Shown piece by piece: positions 9,036 through 17,263 of a stretch of 64,000 nt of DNA. Under the pieces are notes generated by a model that had not been told where the DNA came from, did not search any database, and saw only the letters and a list, made by a program, of their open reading frames with translations. Location: contig NZ_NFZQ01000012.1 of NCBI RefSeq assembly GCF_002165135.1, positions 160,433-224,432 on the forward strand, in the 5' to 3' direction. Origin of the DNA: Pseudomonas sp. SID14000 (GTDB lineage Bacteria > Pseudomonadota > Gammaproteobacteria > Pseudomonadales > Pseudomonadaceae). Made by a program: the position numbers and the translations under genes. The first letter of the stretch is position 1. Every line of letters starts with the position of its first letter.

Positions 9036-9470
9036 ATGCAGCATCGACGTAACCGCCAGCGCGGCTTCACCCTCATGGAAATCATGGTGGTCATCTTCAT
9101 CATCGGTCTGCTGATTGCCGTGGTCGCGCCCAGCGTGCTGGGCAACCAGGACAAGGCCATGAAGCAGAAGGTGATGGCCGACCTGGCAACCCTGGAGCAG
9201 GCGCTGGACATGTATCGTCTGGACAACCTGCGGTTCCCCAGTAGCGAGCAGGGCCTGGCCGCGCTGGTGAAAAAGCCTGCCCATGAGCCGCTGCCACGGG
9301 CCTGGCGCAGTGACGGCTACGTGCGCCGTCTGCCGGAAGACCCTTGGGGCACCCCGTACCAGTACCGTATGCCCGGTGAGCATGGCCGGGTCGACATTTA
9401 CTCGCTGGGCGCCGATGGCCTGCCGGGCGGCGAAGGCCAGGATGCCGACCTGGGTAACTGGGAGCTGTAA
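9036..9470 (+). CDS. gspG: Major pseudopilin GspG
   Basis: 144 residues. AAGGAG at 9023-9028 decides the ATG at 9036 over an upstream in-frame GTG. The short leader ends in QRG before the prepilin peptidase cleavage point and FTLMEIMVV, with Glu5 of the mature protein present. The C-terminal GADGLPGGEGQDADLGNW is the calcium-binding signature of GspG. It builds the body of the pseudopilus. No prepilin peptidase is in the window; PilD encoded elsewhere would be needed. Confidence 0.96.
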   Translation: MQHRRNRQRGFTLMEIMVVIFIIGLLIAVVAPSVLGNQDKAMKQKVMADLATLEQALDMYRLDNLRFPSSEQGLAALVKKPAHEPLPRAWRSDGYVRRLPEDPWGTPYQYRMPGEHGRVDIYSLGADGLPGGEGQDADLGNWEL

Positions 9471-9473
9471 AGG

Positions 9474-9911
9474 GTGCGCCGTCAGCGGGGCTTCAGCCTG
9501 ATCGAGCTGCTGGTGGTTCTGGCCATCGCCGGTCTTATGACCGGGCTGGCGGTGGCCGGGCTCGGCAACAGCCAGGCCAGTGTCGACCAGGCCCTGCAAC
9601 GGCTGGCGACAGAGACCCGGGCGCAGGCCGCGCTGGCCCGGCATGCCGGGCAACTGCGCGGGTTGCGCTGGAATGGCCAGCGCCCGGAGTTCGTCCGGCG
9701 CGAGGGTAATGGCTGGGTGATTGTAGCGGTCGCCCTGGGCGACTGGCCCAAGGGCCTGCGCCCGGACTGGCCGGCCAGCCCGCAGCCGCGCCTGCTGTTC
9801 ACCCCGCATGGCTGGGCGCAACCGGGTAACGTGCGCTGGCGCTGGGCCGATGGCAGCCAACAATGGGCATGGAGCCGCGATGGCCGCTTGCAGGTGGTGG
9901 TTGCCCCATGA
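9474..9911 (+). CDS. gspH: Minor pseudopilin GspH
   Basis: 145 residues, GTG start 3 bases after gspG. The very short leader MRRQRG is followed by FSLIELLVVLAIAGL, the methylated N-terminal helix with Glu5. The remainder, rich in Trp and Arg, fits the variable GspH head. Position between gspG and gspI supports the assignment. The stop overlaps the gspI start (ATGA). Confidence 0.9.
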   Translation: MRRQRGFSLIELLVVLAIAGLMTGLAVAGLGNSQASVDQALQRLATETRAQAALARHAGQLRGLRWNGQRPEFVRREGNGWVIVAVALGDWPKGLRPDWPASPQPRLLFTPHGWAQPGNVRWRWADGSQQWAWSRDGRLQVVVAP

Positions 9912-10276
9912 AGCGCCGTCAGCGTGGTTTCACCCTGCTGGAAGTGACCGTGGCCTTGGCCATCGCCGCGGTGCTGGCGGTGATCACCAGCCAGGTCCTG
10001 CGCCAGCGCCTGGCGGTGCAGGACAACCTGCAGCAACACCGCCTTGGCCTGCTGTGCGCGCGCGAACTGCAAACCCGCTTTGCCGTCGAGCAGTACTGGC
10101 CAGCTGCACACCAGGTTGGCGGTGAACTGAGCCAGGGCGGCCAGCGCTGCCACTGGCAAATGCAACTGCGCCGTACCGGCGTACGCGACCTGCGTCGTGG
10201 CGAGCTGCTGTTGTTCGCCGACCGCGACCAGCGCCTGCCGCTAGGCCAGTACACCGTGTTCCTGGAGCGGCCATGA
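9908..10276 (+). CDS. gspI: Minor pseudopilin GspI
   Basis: 122 residues. The ATG at 9908 overlaps the gspH stop. An in-frame upstream start at 9863 would add 15 residues but lies inside gspH and is not needed. Leader MKRRQRG, then FTLLEVTVALAIAAVLAVI. GspI is the core of the H-I-J-K tip complex. The head domain is of normal size for this family. The stop overlaps the first ATG available for gspJ. Confidence 0.92.
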   Translation: MKRRQRGFTLLEVTVALAIAAVLAVITSQVLRQRLAVQDNLQQHRLGLLCARELQTRFAVEQYWPAAHQVGGELSQGGQRCHWQMQLRRTGVRDLRRGELLLFADRDQRLPLGQYTVFLERP

Positions 10277-11019
10277 GTTACAGAAATCCTGAAGCTTGTG
10301 CGGTCCCTGTGGGAGCCGGTTTACCCGCGAAGCAGGCACCGCGGTGTATGGCACCGGCTTCGCCGGTGTTCGCGGGTGAACCCGCTCCCACAGGGGCGGC
10401 GTATACCCGTCAGCCCGGTATCCTGACGACGAAGCACCGCCAGGCCGGCCTGACCTTGATCGAGCTGATGGTCGCCCTGGCCCTTACCGCTGTGCTCGGC
10501 ATCATGCTCGCTGCCCTGGTCAACAGCTGGCTCAAGGTCCGCGAACGCCTGCAGGTCACCACCCAGGAAACTTCGGTGCTGGACTTCTGTCTGGCCCTGG
10601 AGCGTCGCTTCGACAGCCCGGTAATGCGCCGTGTCTACGACCAGCGCCTGCCCCTGGCCAGCCGCTGGCTGGACTGGCAACCGGCAAGCAAGCAGTTGCT
10701 CTGGGTCGCCATGACCGGCATGCCGGAAGCCGAAGGCGGCTCGCGCCTGCAGCGCCAGCGCCTGCGCTTCGAGGCCCGCGAGCAGCGCCTGCTGCTGGAA
10801 ACCTCGGCCGACCTCTACGCCGCCGCCGCTCCACGCTGGGTCCAGCGCGACCGGCTCGACCGGGTCAGCGCCATGAATGTTCTTTATTACCAGGGCGGCC
10901 GCTGGCTGGCCTGGCCTTCCGACCAACCTGCGCACCCCGGTCGTGGCGTGCGTCTGGAACTGCAGCGTGACGGAGCACCCTATGTTTGCACCTTCGCCCT
11001 CCCGTGGGGGCGCTCATGA
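10273..11019 (+). CDS. gspJ: Minor pseudopilin GspJ with REP-derived N-terminal extension
   Basis: The frame from the ATG overlapping gspI codes 248 residues. The prepilin motif (QAG before LTLIELMVALALTAVLG) starts only at about residue 59, while leaders are usually 5-25 residues. Bases 10301-10399 form an inverted REP pair that is open in frame and yields REP-type translations such as VGAGLPAK and FAGEPAPTG. The insertion therefore displaced the original start. Other in-frame starts are ATG 10348 and GTG 10366, giving leaders of about 33 and 27 residues; neither has a good ribosome site. The mature part (about 190 residues) is a normal GspJ. Confidence 0.88.
   Translation: MSYRNPEACAVPVGAGLPAKQAPRCMAPASPVFAGEPAPTGAAYTRQPGILTTKHRQAGLTLIELMVALALTAVLGIMLAALVNSWLKVRERLQVTTQETSVLDFCLALERRFDSPVMRRVYDQRLPLASRWLDWQPASKQLLWVAMTGMPEAEGGSRLQRQRLRFEAREQRLLLETSADLYAAAAPRWVQRDRLDRVSAMNVLYYQGGRWLAWPSDQPAHPGRGVRLELQRDGAPYVCTFALPWGRS
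10301..10399. repeat. REP pair inserted in frame at the 5' end of gspJ
   Basis: The first copy begins CCCTGTGGGAGCCGG (10305) and the second ends CCCGCTCCCACAGGGG (about 10395), with a spacer containing GGCACCGGCTTCGCCGGTG, itself a hairpin. All other REP pairs in the window are between genes; this one is translated unless gspJ starts downstream. Confidence 0.9.
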
Positions 11020-12092
11020 AGTTTGAATGGGGGCGGCGCACCCCGGCCCAGTCGTGGCTGTTGCTGCGACCGGGCGTTGTCTGGCACTGGGCGCTGGCCG
11101 AGGGCGGCCTTGTGCAACGCCAAGGGCAGGGCGAGCCCCCGGGGAACCTGCAGGCCCGTGTGGCGTTGGTCCTGCCTGCCGAGGCCTGCAGCCATTTCCG
11201 TGTGCCGGCACCGCCTGGGCTCAAGCGTGAAGAGTGGCCGCTGTTGCTCGAAGACCGCTTGCTGCAGGCCCCCGATGAAGTGACATGCGCCTGCCTGGGT
11301 CGCGACCCCGGTCATCTTCGGTTATTGGTGGTGGCCCGCCAGCAACTGGACGACTGGCGCGGGCAGTGTGCCGAATGGGGGTTGCAGGTGGCGCGTTGCT
11401 GGGCGGAGCTGCAGTTGCTGCCTCCCCCCGAGGCTGGCCGTGCCTGGCAATGGCAGCGCACACCGGGCATGTCCCTGTACAAAAGTCTGGCCGAAGGCGC
11501 GCAGGAGCACTGGCTGGCCTGGCCGGATGCACTGGGCGAAGTACCACGGCAACCGTGGGCGGGGCTGCAAAAGGTCGCGCTGAGTGGCGACTGGCCCAGT
11601 ACGTTGGTACCGCTCGATACATTGCCCGGCCTGTTCGAGCGTACCCGCAAGGTGCGCTCGCTGCCGGTGGTTTCCCGGCCGCAGCAACGGCTGTTCGCTA
11701 CCTGCCTGGTACTGGCTGCCGTCTGGGGCGGGTTATGGTTGAGCCAACAGTGGCGCCAGGCGCAACTCTGGCGCAGCCAGGTCACTGCTGTGGTTGGTGA
11801 GCAGGCCAGCCCCCGGCCTGCTGCGCAGGCCCTCAAGCGCCTGCGCGAAAGTGAGCTGCAACAGCACCTGCGCACGCGCCAGCTCGAAGACCTGCAGGCG
11901 GCGTTGCAGGCCTGGCTGCGTGACCACCCCGGCTGGCGCCTGCAAGCGGTGCGCTTCGATGGCCAGCGCTGGCACCTGCGGCTGGAGGGCGAGGGCAGTG
12001 CGCCGCCATGGAGCGACATGGCTACAGCTGCCGGGGCCTCCGTCCAGGTGCAAGATGGCCAAGTGGTGTTTGACCTCGGAGCAGCCTCATGA
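11016..12092 (+). CDS. gspL: Type II secretion protein GspL
   Basis: 358 residues from the ATG overlapping the gspJ stop. A cytoplasmic actin-like domain (about 1-220, rich in Trp and Gln) is followed by one membrane helix (ATCLVLAAVWGGLWLSQQW, near 230-248) and a small periplasmic ferredoxin-like domain. GspL anchors GspE to the membrane and pairs with GspM. In most systems gspK lies between J and L; here J and L overlap directly. Confidence 0.88.
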   Translation: MKFEWGRRTPAQSWLLLRPGVVWHWALAEGGLVQRQGQGEPPGNLQARVALVLPAEACSHFRVPAPPGLKREEWPLLLEDRLLQAPDEVTCACLGRDPGHLRLLVVARQQLDDWRGQCAEWGLQVARCWAELQLLPPPEAGRAWQWQRTPGMSLYKSLAEGAQEHWLAWPDALGEVPRQPWAGLQKVALSGDWPSTLVPLDTLPGLFERTRKVRSLPVVSRPQQRLFATCLVLAAVWGGLWLSQQWRQAQLWRSQVTAVVGEQASPRPAAQALKRLRESELQQHLRTRQLEDLQAALQAWLRDHPGWRLQAVRFDGQRWHLRLEGEGSAPPWSDMATAAGASVQVQDGQVVFDLGAAS

Positions 12093-12475
12093 ACCGGGAC
12101 TGGCTACAGCGTCATCGTCTGAAGTTTGCCTGGGCACTGATTGCTTTGTTGCTGGCCTTCCTTGCCCTGCGCGCAGGCCTTGCGCAATGGCGCGAGCTCA
12201 GCCAGTGGCGCGGGCTGGCCGAACAGGCTGCCAGCCTGCAGCGCGGCCCGGGGTTGAACCTGGAGCGGCTACGCCAGTCGGCCCAGGCGCGGCAGATCGA
12301 ACTGGCCGAGGTCGATGCGCAGGGCAAGACCTGGCAACTGCATGGGCAGGTAGCCGACGAGCGCGTGCTGCAAGGCTGGTTGCAAAGTCTGCGTGCAGAA
12401 GGTGTACAGCTACTGCAATGGGGGCTGGAGCAGGATGCCAAGGGCATGCGCTTCGACCTGGTGGTGCAGCCATGA
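12089..12475 (+). CDS. gspM: Type II secretion protein GspM
   Basis: 128 residues, start overlapping gspL. A short cytoplasmic tail, one membrane helix (KFAWALIALLLAFLALRAGLA) and a periplasmic ferredoxin-like domain are visible, the normal layout of GspM, partner of GspL in the inner-membrane platform. It is somewhat shorter than the usual 150-170 residues. Confidence 0.85.
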   Translation: MNRDWLQRHRLKFAWALIALLLAFLALRAGLAQWRELSQWRGLAEQAASLQRGPGLNLERLRQSAQARQIELAEVDAQGKTWQLHGQVADERVLQGWLQSLRAEGVQLLQWGLEQDAKGMRFDLVVQP

Positions 12476-13131
12476 GCCGCAAGGGAATGGGGTGGGTTGT
12501 ACTGGTATTCGTGCTGTCGGTAGTGGTTGAGCTTCCGGCCTGTTGGGTGGTGCGTGCGTTCGGCCTGCCAGTGCGTGATGCCAGTGGCAGTCTCTGGCAA
12601 GGCCAGGCCCAACAGTTGGGCCCGGTCGGGCCTTTGCACTGGGCGGTACAGCCTTGGCGCTTGCAGGCGAGTGCGCAGCTGGGCTTTCAGGGCCAGGCTT
12701 GGCAGTTGCGTGCCGAAGGCTGGCCTTGGCGCTGGCGGCTCGACGCCTCTGCGGTGGGCGCCCAGGCGACCGTTCCGACGGATTACCGCCTGGCGGGTCA
12801 GTGGCAGGGGGCATTGCGAATTCAGGGGGCAGGGCGCCAATGCCATGCCAGCGAAGGTCGCATAACGGTAACCGACCTTGCCCTGAGCGAGCCCTGGTCG
12901 CTCGGCCTGGGGCAGGGCTGGCTGGAGATGGACTGCCAAAACGGCTGGGGCCTGCGCGGGCAGTTGGTGCAGCAGGGGCAGCATCAACTGGCCGTGGATG
13001 CCGACCTGCCAGGGCGCCGGGCGCAGGTAGTGTTCGAGTTGCAGCCGGAGGCGGCGCTGACACCCTTGCTGCGCGGGGCGCAGTGGCTTGGGCCGCAGGC
13101 GTTGGCCGGGCAGCGAGACTTGCGCTGGTAA
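12472..13131 (+). CDS. gspN: Type II secretion protein GspN
   Basis: 219 residues, ATG overlapping the gspM stop. One N-terminal membrane helix (GWVVLVFVLSVVVELPACWVV) precedes a beta-rich, Trp- and Gln-rich periplasmic part, as in GspN, an accessory component present in only some type II systems. It is the last gene of the operon; 67 bases later a repeat element begins. Confidence 0.8.
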   Translation: MSRKGMGWVVLVFVLSVVVELPACWVVRAFGLPVRDASGSLWQGQAQQLGPVGPLHWAVQPWRLQASAQLGFQGQAWQLRAEGWPWRWRLDASAVGAQATVPTDYRLAGQWQGALRIQGAGRQCHASEGRITVTDLALSEPWSLGLGQGWLEMDCQNGWGLRGQLVQQGQHQLAVDADLPGRRAQVVFELQPEAALTPLLRGAQWLGPQALAGQRDLRW

Positions 13132-13198
13132 GGGGAAATGCGTGGAGATTGCATGGAGGCTGGGAGGTGATCGGCTTGAGTCTTGAGTGGGGGCGCAA

Positions 13199-13880
13199 AT
13201 CGAGCGCCGCCCGCGCGGCGCTTCGCGGGACAAGCCCGCTCCCACATTTGTTGCAACGTGGCCATGCCTGTGGGAGAGGCGTTGTCAGCCTGGGTGCATG
13301 GCTTGAGACAGGTGATGCGGCAGCAATGCCAACTCAGAAATCCAGTCAACCCACCAAGGCTGGCAACCATGGCCTGACAGGTTCGGCACGTTGCAACAAA
13401 TGTGGCCATGCCTGTGGGAGAGGCGTTGTCAGCCTGGGTGCATGGCTTGAGACAGGTGATGCGGCAGCAATGCCAACTCAGAAATCCAGTCAACCCACCA
13501 AGGCTGGCAACCATGGCCTGACAGGTTCGGCACGTTGCAACAAATGTGGCCATGCCTGTGGGAGAGGCGTTGTCAGCCTGGGTGCATGGCTTGAGACAGG
13601 TGATGCGGCAGCAATGCCAACTCAGAAATCCAGTCAACCCACCAAGGCTGGCAACCATGGCCTGACAGGTTCGGCACGTTGCAACAAATGTGGCCATGCC
13701 TGTGGGAGAGGCGTTGTCAGCCTGGGTGCATGGCTTGAGACAGGTGATGCGGCAGCAATGCCAACTCAGAAATCCAGTCAACCCACCAAGGCCGGCAACC
13801 ATGGCCTGACAGGTTCGGCACGTTGCAACAAATGTGGGAGCGGGCTTGTCCCGCGAAGCGCCGCGCGGGCGGCGCTCGAT
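13199..13880. mobile_element. REP-bounded element with a spacer amplified into four 144-bp tandem copies
   Basis: Perfect 62-bp inverted arms (13199-13260 and 13819-13880) begin with the hairpin core ATCGAGCGCCGCCCGCG and end in GTTGCAACGTG. Between them a 144-bp unit starts at 13258, 13402, 13546 and 13690; the copies are identical except for at least one T-to-C change in the last. The unit is the 126-bp spacer plus 18 bases of the arm tip. Since 144 is divisible by three, long frames are open on both strands (48-residue repeats), but neither has a start signal and I do not call a gene. It fills the gap between gspN and the L,D-transpeptidase. Confidence 0.92.
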
Positions 13881-13911
13881 CGTGCAGGCGCCGGAAATGC
13901 TCCGACAAACC

Positions 13912-14466
13912 TCAAGGCCGGATCTCGATCAACGTCCCATCCCGCACCAGGTCCCATACTTCCTGCATGTCACGGTTACGCATGGCAATGCAGCCATCGG
14001 TCCAGTCCAGGGTATGGAAGTACCACTCCGGGTACTCGTCGTTGATCGGTGTGCCATGAATCATGATCATGCTGCCGGCGCTCACCCCTTCACGGGTGGC
14101 ACGGGCGGAATCGGCGATATTCGGGTAGTTGATATGTATGGCCAGGTTGAAGCGGTCGCTCTGCTTGCGCCAGTCCAGCCAGTACAGGCCCTCGGGGGTT
14201 TTCTTGTCGCCCTCGCGCTCCTTGGCGCCCTTGGGCTGCTTGCCCAGCGAGATGCGGTAGGTCTTCAGCGGTTCGCCACGGCTGATCAACTGCAGGCGGC
14301 GCTCGGACTTGATCACCAGCACCTTGTCGATCAGCGGTTGCATGGCCTGCTGCGAAGGAGACGGGGTTTGTGCCACCGGCTGGGGCTTGCGAATGATGGT
14401 CTCGGTGAAGGCCGCCTGGGACACCGAGGTAACGCAAAGGCAGAAAAGGGCGAACAACCAGCGCAT
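13912..14466 (-). CDS. L,D-transpeptidase (YkuD family), exported
   Basis: 184 residues with a signal peptide (about 1-18, ending SQA). The YkuD catalytic domain runs from about residue 48 to the end, with the His motif MIMIHGTP and the cysteine motif TDGCIAMRN, a variant of the usual S/T-x-G-C. Such enzymes form 3-3 crosslinks in peptidoglycan or attach proteins to it in the periplasm. It lies 22 bases downstream of a NUDIX gene on the same strand and may be cotranscribed with it. Confidence 0.9.
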   Translation of the reverse strand: MRWLFALFCLCVTSVSQAAFTETIIRKPQPVAQTPSPSQQAMQPLIDKVLVIKSERRLQLISRGEPLKTYRISLGKQPKGAKEREGDKKTPEGLYWLDWRKQSDRFNLAIHINYPNIADSARATREGVSAGSMIMIHGTPINDEYPEWYFHTLDWTDGCIAMRNRDMQEVWDLVRDGTLIEIRP

Positions 14467-14488
14467 GTAACGGTATCCCTGAAGGCTT

Positions 14489-15040
14489 CTAGGTAGTGGT
14501 CGAGACGTTCATCGGCGGCAGGTATTCATGGCCTATGGGGTAGTGCTGCCCGATGCGGTCGCGATAGTAGCATTCTAGTGTGCGAGTGACGGTGCGGAAA
14601 GCCAGCTCGCCCCAAGGTATCTCATGTTCTTCGAACAGCCGCACCTCCAGGCTTTCGACACCGACAGCGAAATCGAGGTCTGCCAGCTCGGCGCGGAAGA
14701 ACACGTGCACCTGGTTGATGTGTGGCAGATCGAACAGCTGGTACAGGTTCATGCTGCCGACCCGGGCGCAGGCCTCCTCGACGGTTTCGCGACGGGCCGC
14801 TTGGTCGAGCGTTTCGCCGTTTTCCATGAAACCGGCAGGCAGGGTCCAGAAGCCACGGCGTGGCTCGATGGCGCGCCGGCACAGCAGCACCTGGCTACCC
14901 CAAGTCGGCAACACGCCGGCGACGATGTTGGGGTTCTGGTAGTGGATGGTCTGGCAACACTCGCAGACATACCGCAGGCGGCTGTCGCCCTCGGGGATCC
15001 GCTGAGTGACCGGCTGGCCGCACGCGCTGCAGAATTTCAT
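14489..15040 (-). CDS. NUDIX hydrolase with N-terminal zinc ribbon
   Basis: 183 residues from the ATG at 15040, which has AAGGAA 7 bases upstream; a longer frame extends further but lacks a ribosome site. The N-terminus is a zinc ribbon (FCSACG and YVCECC). The NUDIX box is intact: GFMENGETLDQAARRE followed by TVEEAC. It hydrolyses a nucleoside-diphosphate-linked compound; the substrate cannot be told from sequence. The gene diverges from a second NUDIX gene. Confidence 0.9.
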   Translation of the reverse strand: MKFCSACGQPVTQRIPEGDSRLRYVCECCQTIHYQNPNIVAGVLPTWGSQVLLCRRAIEPRRGFWTLPAGFMENGETLDQAARRETVEEACARVGSMNLYQLFDLPHINQVHVFFRAELADLDFAVGVESLEVRLFEEHEIPWGELAFRTVTRTLECYYRDRIGQHYPIGHEYLPPMNVSTTT

Positions 15041-15164
15041 GTGTCGTTCCTTTTGCTTCGGGCTATCTTGGCGCGCCGGCCGGGCCGCCGCAAGCGCGCG
15101 GGGCTTGGGTGCATCGCGCCTTTGGTGCATCATGCAAGGCAGGCCTTGGATACGAGCGTGCGCA

Positions 15165-15764
15165 ATGCTGGACGAGCTACTTCGCCGAATGAGCAACCAC
15201 CAACCCGCATCACTGGAAACCGACCGACGGTTCCCCGAAGCGGCGGTCCTTTTGCCCATTACCCGCAGCGAAGCACCCGAGCTGGTCCTGACCCTGCGCG
15301 CCAAGGGCCTGTCCACCCACGGAGGCGAAGTGGCCTTTCCCGGTGGCCGCCGCGACCCCGAAGACCCGGACCTGGTGTTCACCGCGCTACGTGAAGCCGA
15401 GGAAGAAATCGGCCTGCCACCAGGCCTGGTCGAAGTGATCGGCCCGCTCAGTCCGCTGATTTCCCTCCATGGCCTGAAAGTGACGCCATTCGTCGGGCTT
15501 ATCCCCGATTTTGTCGAATACCGCGCCAATGATGCCGAGATCGCGGCAGTATTCACCGTGCCGCTGGAGTTCTTCCGCCAGGACCCGCGCGACCATACCC
15601 ACCGTATCGATTACCAGGGGCGCAGCTGGTATGTGCCCAGCTATCGCTATGGCGAATACAAGATCTGGGGTTTGTCGGCGATCATGATCGTCGAACTGGT
15701 CAATCTGCTGTTCGATGCCGGCATCAGCCTGCACCAGCCCCCTGAGCGTTACATCGAAAACTGA
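15165..15764 (+). CDS. CoA pyrophosphatase-type NUDIX hydrolase (NudL-like)
   Basis: 199 residues from ATG 15165; an upstream in-frame start is less likely. It carries the CoA-type signature (LRAKGLSTHGGEVAFPGG) directly joined to a NUDIX box ending LREAEEEIGL, in which the first Glu position is Asp as usual for this branch. The family splits coenzyme A and related compounds to 3',5'-ADP and phosphopantetheine. It is followed after 44 bases by the gamma carbonic anhydrase gene. Confidence 0.88.
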   Translation: MLDELLRRMSNHQPASLETDRRFPEAAVLLPITRSEAPELVLTLRAKGLSTHGGEVAFPGGRRDPEDPDLVFTALREAEEEIGLPPGLVEVIGPLSPLISLHGLKVTPFVGLIPDFVEYRANDAEIAAVFTVPLEFFRQDPRDHTHRIDYQGRSWYVPSYRYGEYKIWGLSAIMIVELVNLLFDAGISLHQPPERYIEN

Positions 15765-15808
15765 GCGGGGCCAACCCGTCGTCTGCGTTTGCAGCCTGAG
15801 GAGCAAGC

Positions 15809-16333
15809 ATGAAATACCGCCTGGGCGACCTGCGGGTCGAGAGCCACCCTACCAGTTGGGCCGCACCCAACGCCACGCTGATCGGCAAGGTGCGCCTGCA
15901 GGCCAATGCCAGCGTATGGTTTGGCGCGGTGCTGCGCGGGGACAACGAGCTGATCGACATTGGCGAGGGCAGCAACGTGCAGGATGGTACGGTGATGCAC
16001 ACAGACATGGGCTCGCCGCTGACCTTGGGCAAGGGCGTGACCGTTGGTCACAACGCCATGCTGCATGGCTGCACGGTGGGCGACTACAGCCTGGTTGGTA
16101 TCAATGCGGTGATCCTCAATGGTGCGCGCATCGGCAAGCACTGCATCATTGGCGCCAATGCGTTGATTGCAGAAGGTAAGGAGATTCCCGACGGCTCGCT
16201 GGTAATGGGCTCGCCGGGCAAGGTGGTGCGTGAGCTGACTGAACAGCAGAAGCGCATGCTCGAAGCCAGTGCCGCGCATTACATGCACAATGCCCAGCGT
16301 TATGCACGGGAGTTGGTGGTTGACGATGAGTGA
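15809..16333 (+). CDS. Gamma carbonic anhydrase family protein
   Basis: 174 residues of left-handed beta-helix hexapeptide repeats (for example VTVGHNAMLHGCTVGDYSLVGI). Histidines in GHNAMLHG and in TVMHTD fit the metal sites of the gamma carbonic anhydrase/YrdA/PaaY group. Whether it hydrates CO2 is unknown; many close relatives have weak activity. GAGGAGC precedes the ATG. The stop overlaps the start of the DUF1289 gene. Confidence 0.92.
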   Translation: MKYRLGDLRVESHPTSWAAPNATLIGKVRLQANASVWFGAVLRGDNELIDIGEGSNVQDGTVMHTDMGSPLTLGKGVTVGHNAMLHGCTVGDYSLVGINAVILNGARIGKHCIIGANALIAEGKEIPDGSLVMGSPGKVVRELTEQQKRMLEASAAHYMHNAQRYARELVVDDE

Positions 16334-16520
16334 TGTCGTAGAGCGGCCGGTGGCCTCGCCGTGCGTGAGCATCTGTGCACTGGACGAGCAGGATATCTGC
16401 ACCGGTTGCCAGCGAACCGTGGCGGAAATCAGCCGCTGGGGGCGGATGGACAACGACGAGCGCCGGGCTGTGCTCAAGCGTTGCCATGAAAGGGCCGTGG
16501 AGGCCGGCCTCATCCTGTAG
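16326..16520 (+). CDS. DUF1289 small cysteine-rich protein
   Basis: 64 residues. The pattern SPCVSICALDE, ICTGCQRT and WGRM is the DUF1289 signature, with four cysteines that probably bind a metal. Function unknown. It overlaps the gamma carbonic anhydrase by 8 bases, so the two are translationally coupled. A longer upstream frame exists but lies inside that gene. Confidence 0.9.
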   Translation: MSDVVERPVASPCVSICALDEQDICTGCQRTVAEISRWGRMDNDERRAVLKRCHERAVEAGLIL

Positions 16521-16531
16521 GCTGACGCGCC

Positions 16532-16677
16532 CCCCTGTAGGAGCAGCCTTGTGCTGCGAAGAGGCCAGCAAGGCAAAAGGTGATCGTTCGCAGATATGGC
16601 CTCTTCGCGGCGTAAGGCTGCTCCTACATGTCCTGTGCATGGCTTGAGGTCGGTGCCTGCGGGTTTACCCGCGAACA
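16532..16677. repeat. REP pair plus a partial third REP
   Basis: CCCTGTAGGAGCAGCCTTG (16533) and the complementary copy ending GGCTGCTCCTACATG (16630) face each other. A further fragment, GCGGGTTTACCCGCGAA, lies near 16658-16674. The group fills the space before the VUT transporter gene, so its promoter must be within or beyond it. Confidence 0.85.
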
Positions 16678-16720
16678 AGCCAGCGGTAATCTGTGCGGCT
16701 TGCCCACAGACCACCCGCCA

Positions 16721-17188
16721 ATGTTCTATCTGATTGCCTACATCAGCAGCGTAGTGCTGATCAACTACGCCTTCTCCAGCGCACCACACCTGGACATCAT
16801 CTGGTCCGCCTGGGGTGGCCTGGTGTTCATCCTGCGCGACATGGTGCAGACTCGCTTCGGCCATGGCGCCCTGGTCGCCATGTTGGTGGCGCTGGTGCTG
16901 TCCTATGTCACCTCGGAGCCAGCCATCGCCCTGGCCAGCGCTACCGCGTTCTTCATTTCCGAACTGATCGACTGGCTGGTGTTCAGCGTTACCCGCCGAC
17001 CGCTGCGCGACCGCCTGTGGCTGAGCTCGGCACTGAGCATCCCGGTGGACACCTTCATCTTCTTCGGCATGATCGGCGCCCTGACCCCAGCCGTGATCGG
17101 CACCGCCATGGCCTCGAAATTCGCCGGTGTCACCGCCGTGTGGCTGGCCATGGCATTTCGCGCCCGGCGGGCCGCCGTGACGGGTTGA
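16721..17188 (+). CDS. VUT-family transporter (putative queuosine-precursor transporter type)
   Basis: 155 residues with about five hydrophobic helices and the family features LIAYISSVVLINYAF, FFISELIDWLVFS and SALSIPVDTFIFF. The YhhQ/VUT family includes queuosine-precursor transporters, but the present form is short and the substrate is uncertain. The ATG at 16721 is chosen because the longer frame reads through REP sequence. Confidence 0.8.
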   Translation: MFYLIAYISSVVLINYAFSSAPHLDIIWSAWGGLVFILRDMVQTRFGHGALVAMLVALVLSYVTSEPAIALASATAFFISELIDWLVFSVTRRPLRDRLWLSSALSIPVDTFIFFGMIGALTPAVIGTAMASKFAGVTAVWLAMAFRARRAAVTG

Positions 17189-17193
17189 TGGTG

Positions 17194-17199
17194 TAGAAT
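17194..17199 (+). promoter_or_regulatory. Possible -10 element for purT
   Basis: TAGAAT lies 65 bases before the purT start, just after the end of the VUT gene. No convincing -35 was found at the right distance, so this is weak. Confidence 0.3.
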
Positions 17200-17263
17200 A
17201 GCGGTCCTTTTTCAGCGGGCGGCGCCAAGCCTGGTGCGGCCCCGGACGCCTCGAGGACCTGAA

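Noticed and set aside
13258..13833. CRISPR array or repeat-protein gene in the tandem copies
   Set aside because: The units are contiguous and 144 bp long with no unique spacers. Frames are open on both strands only because the unit length is divisible by three; there is no ribosome site and the frame runs into the REP arms.
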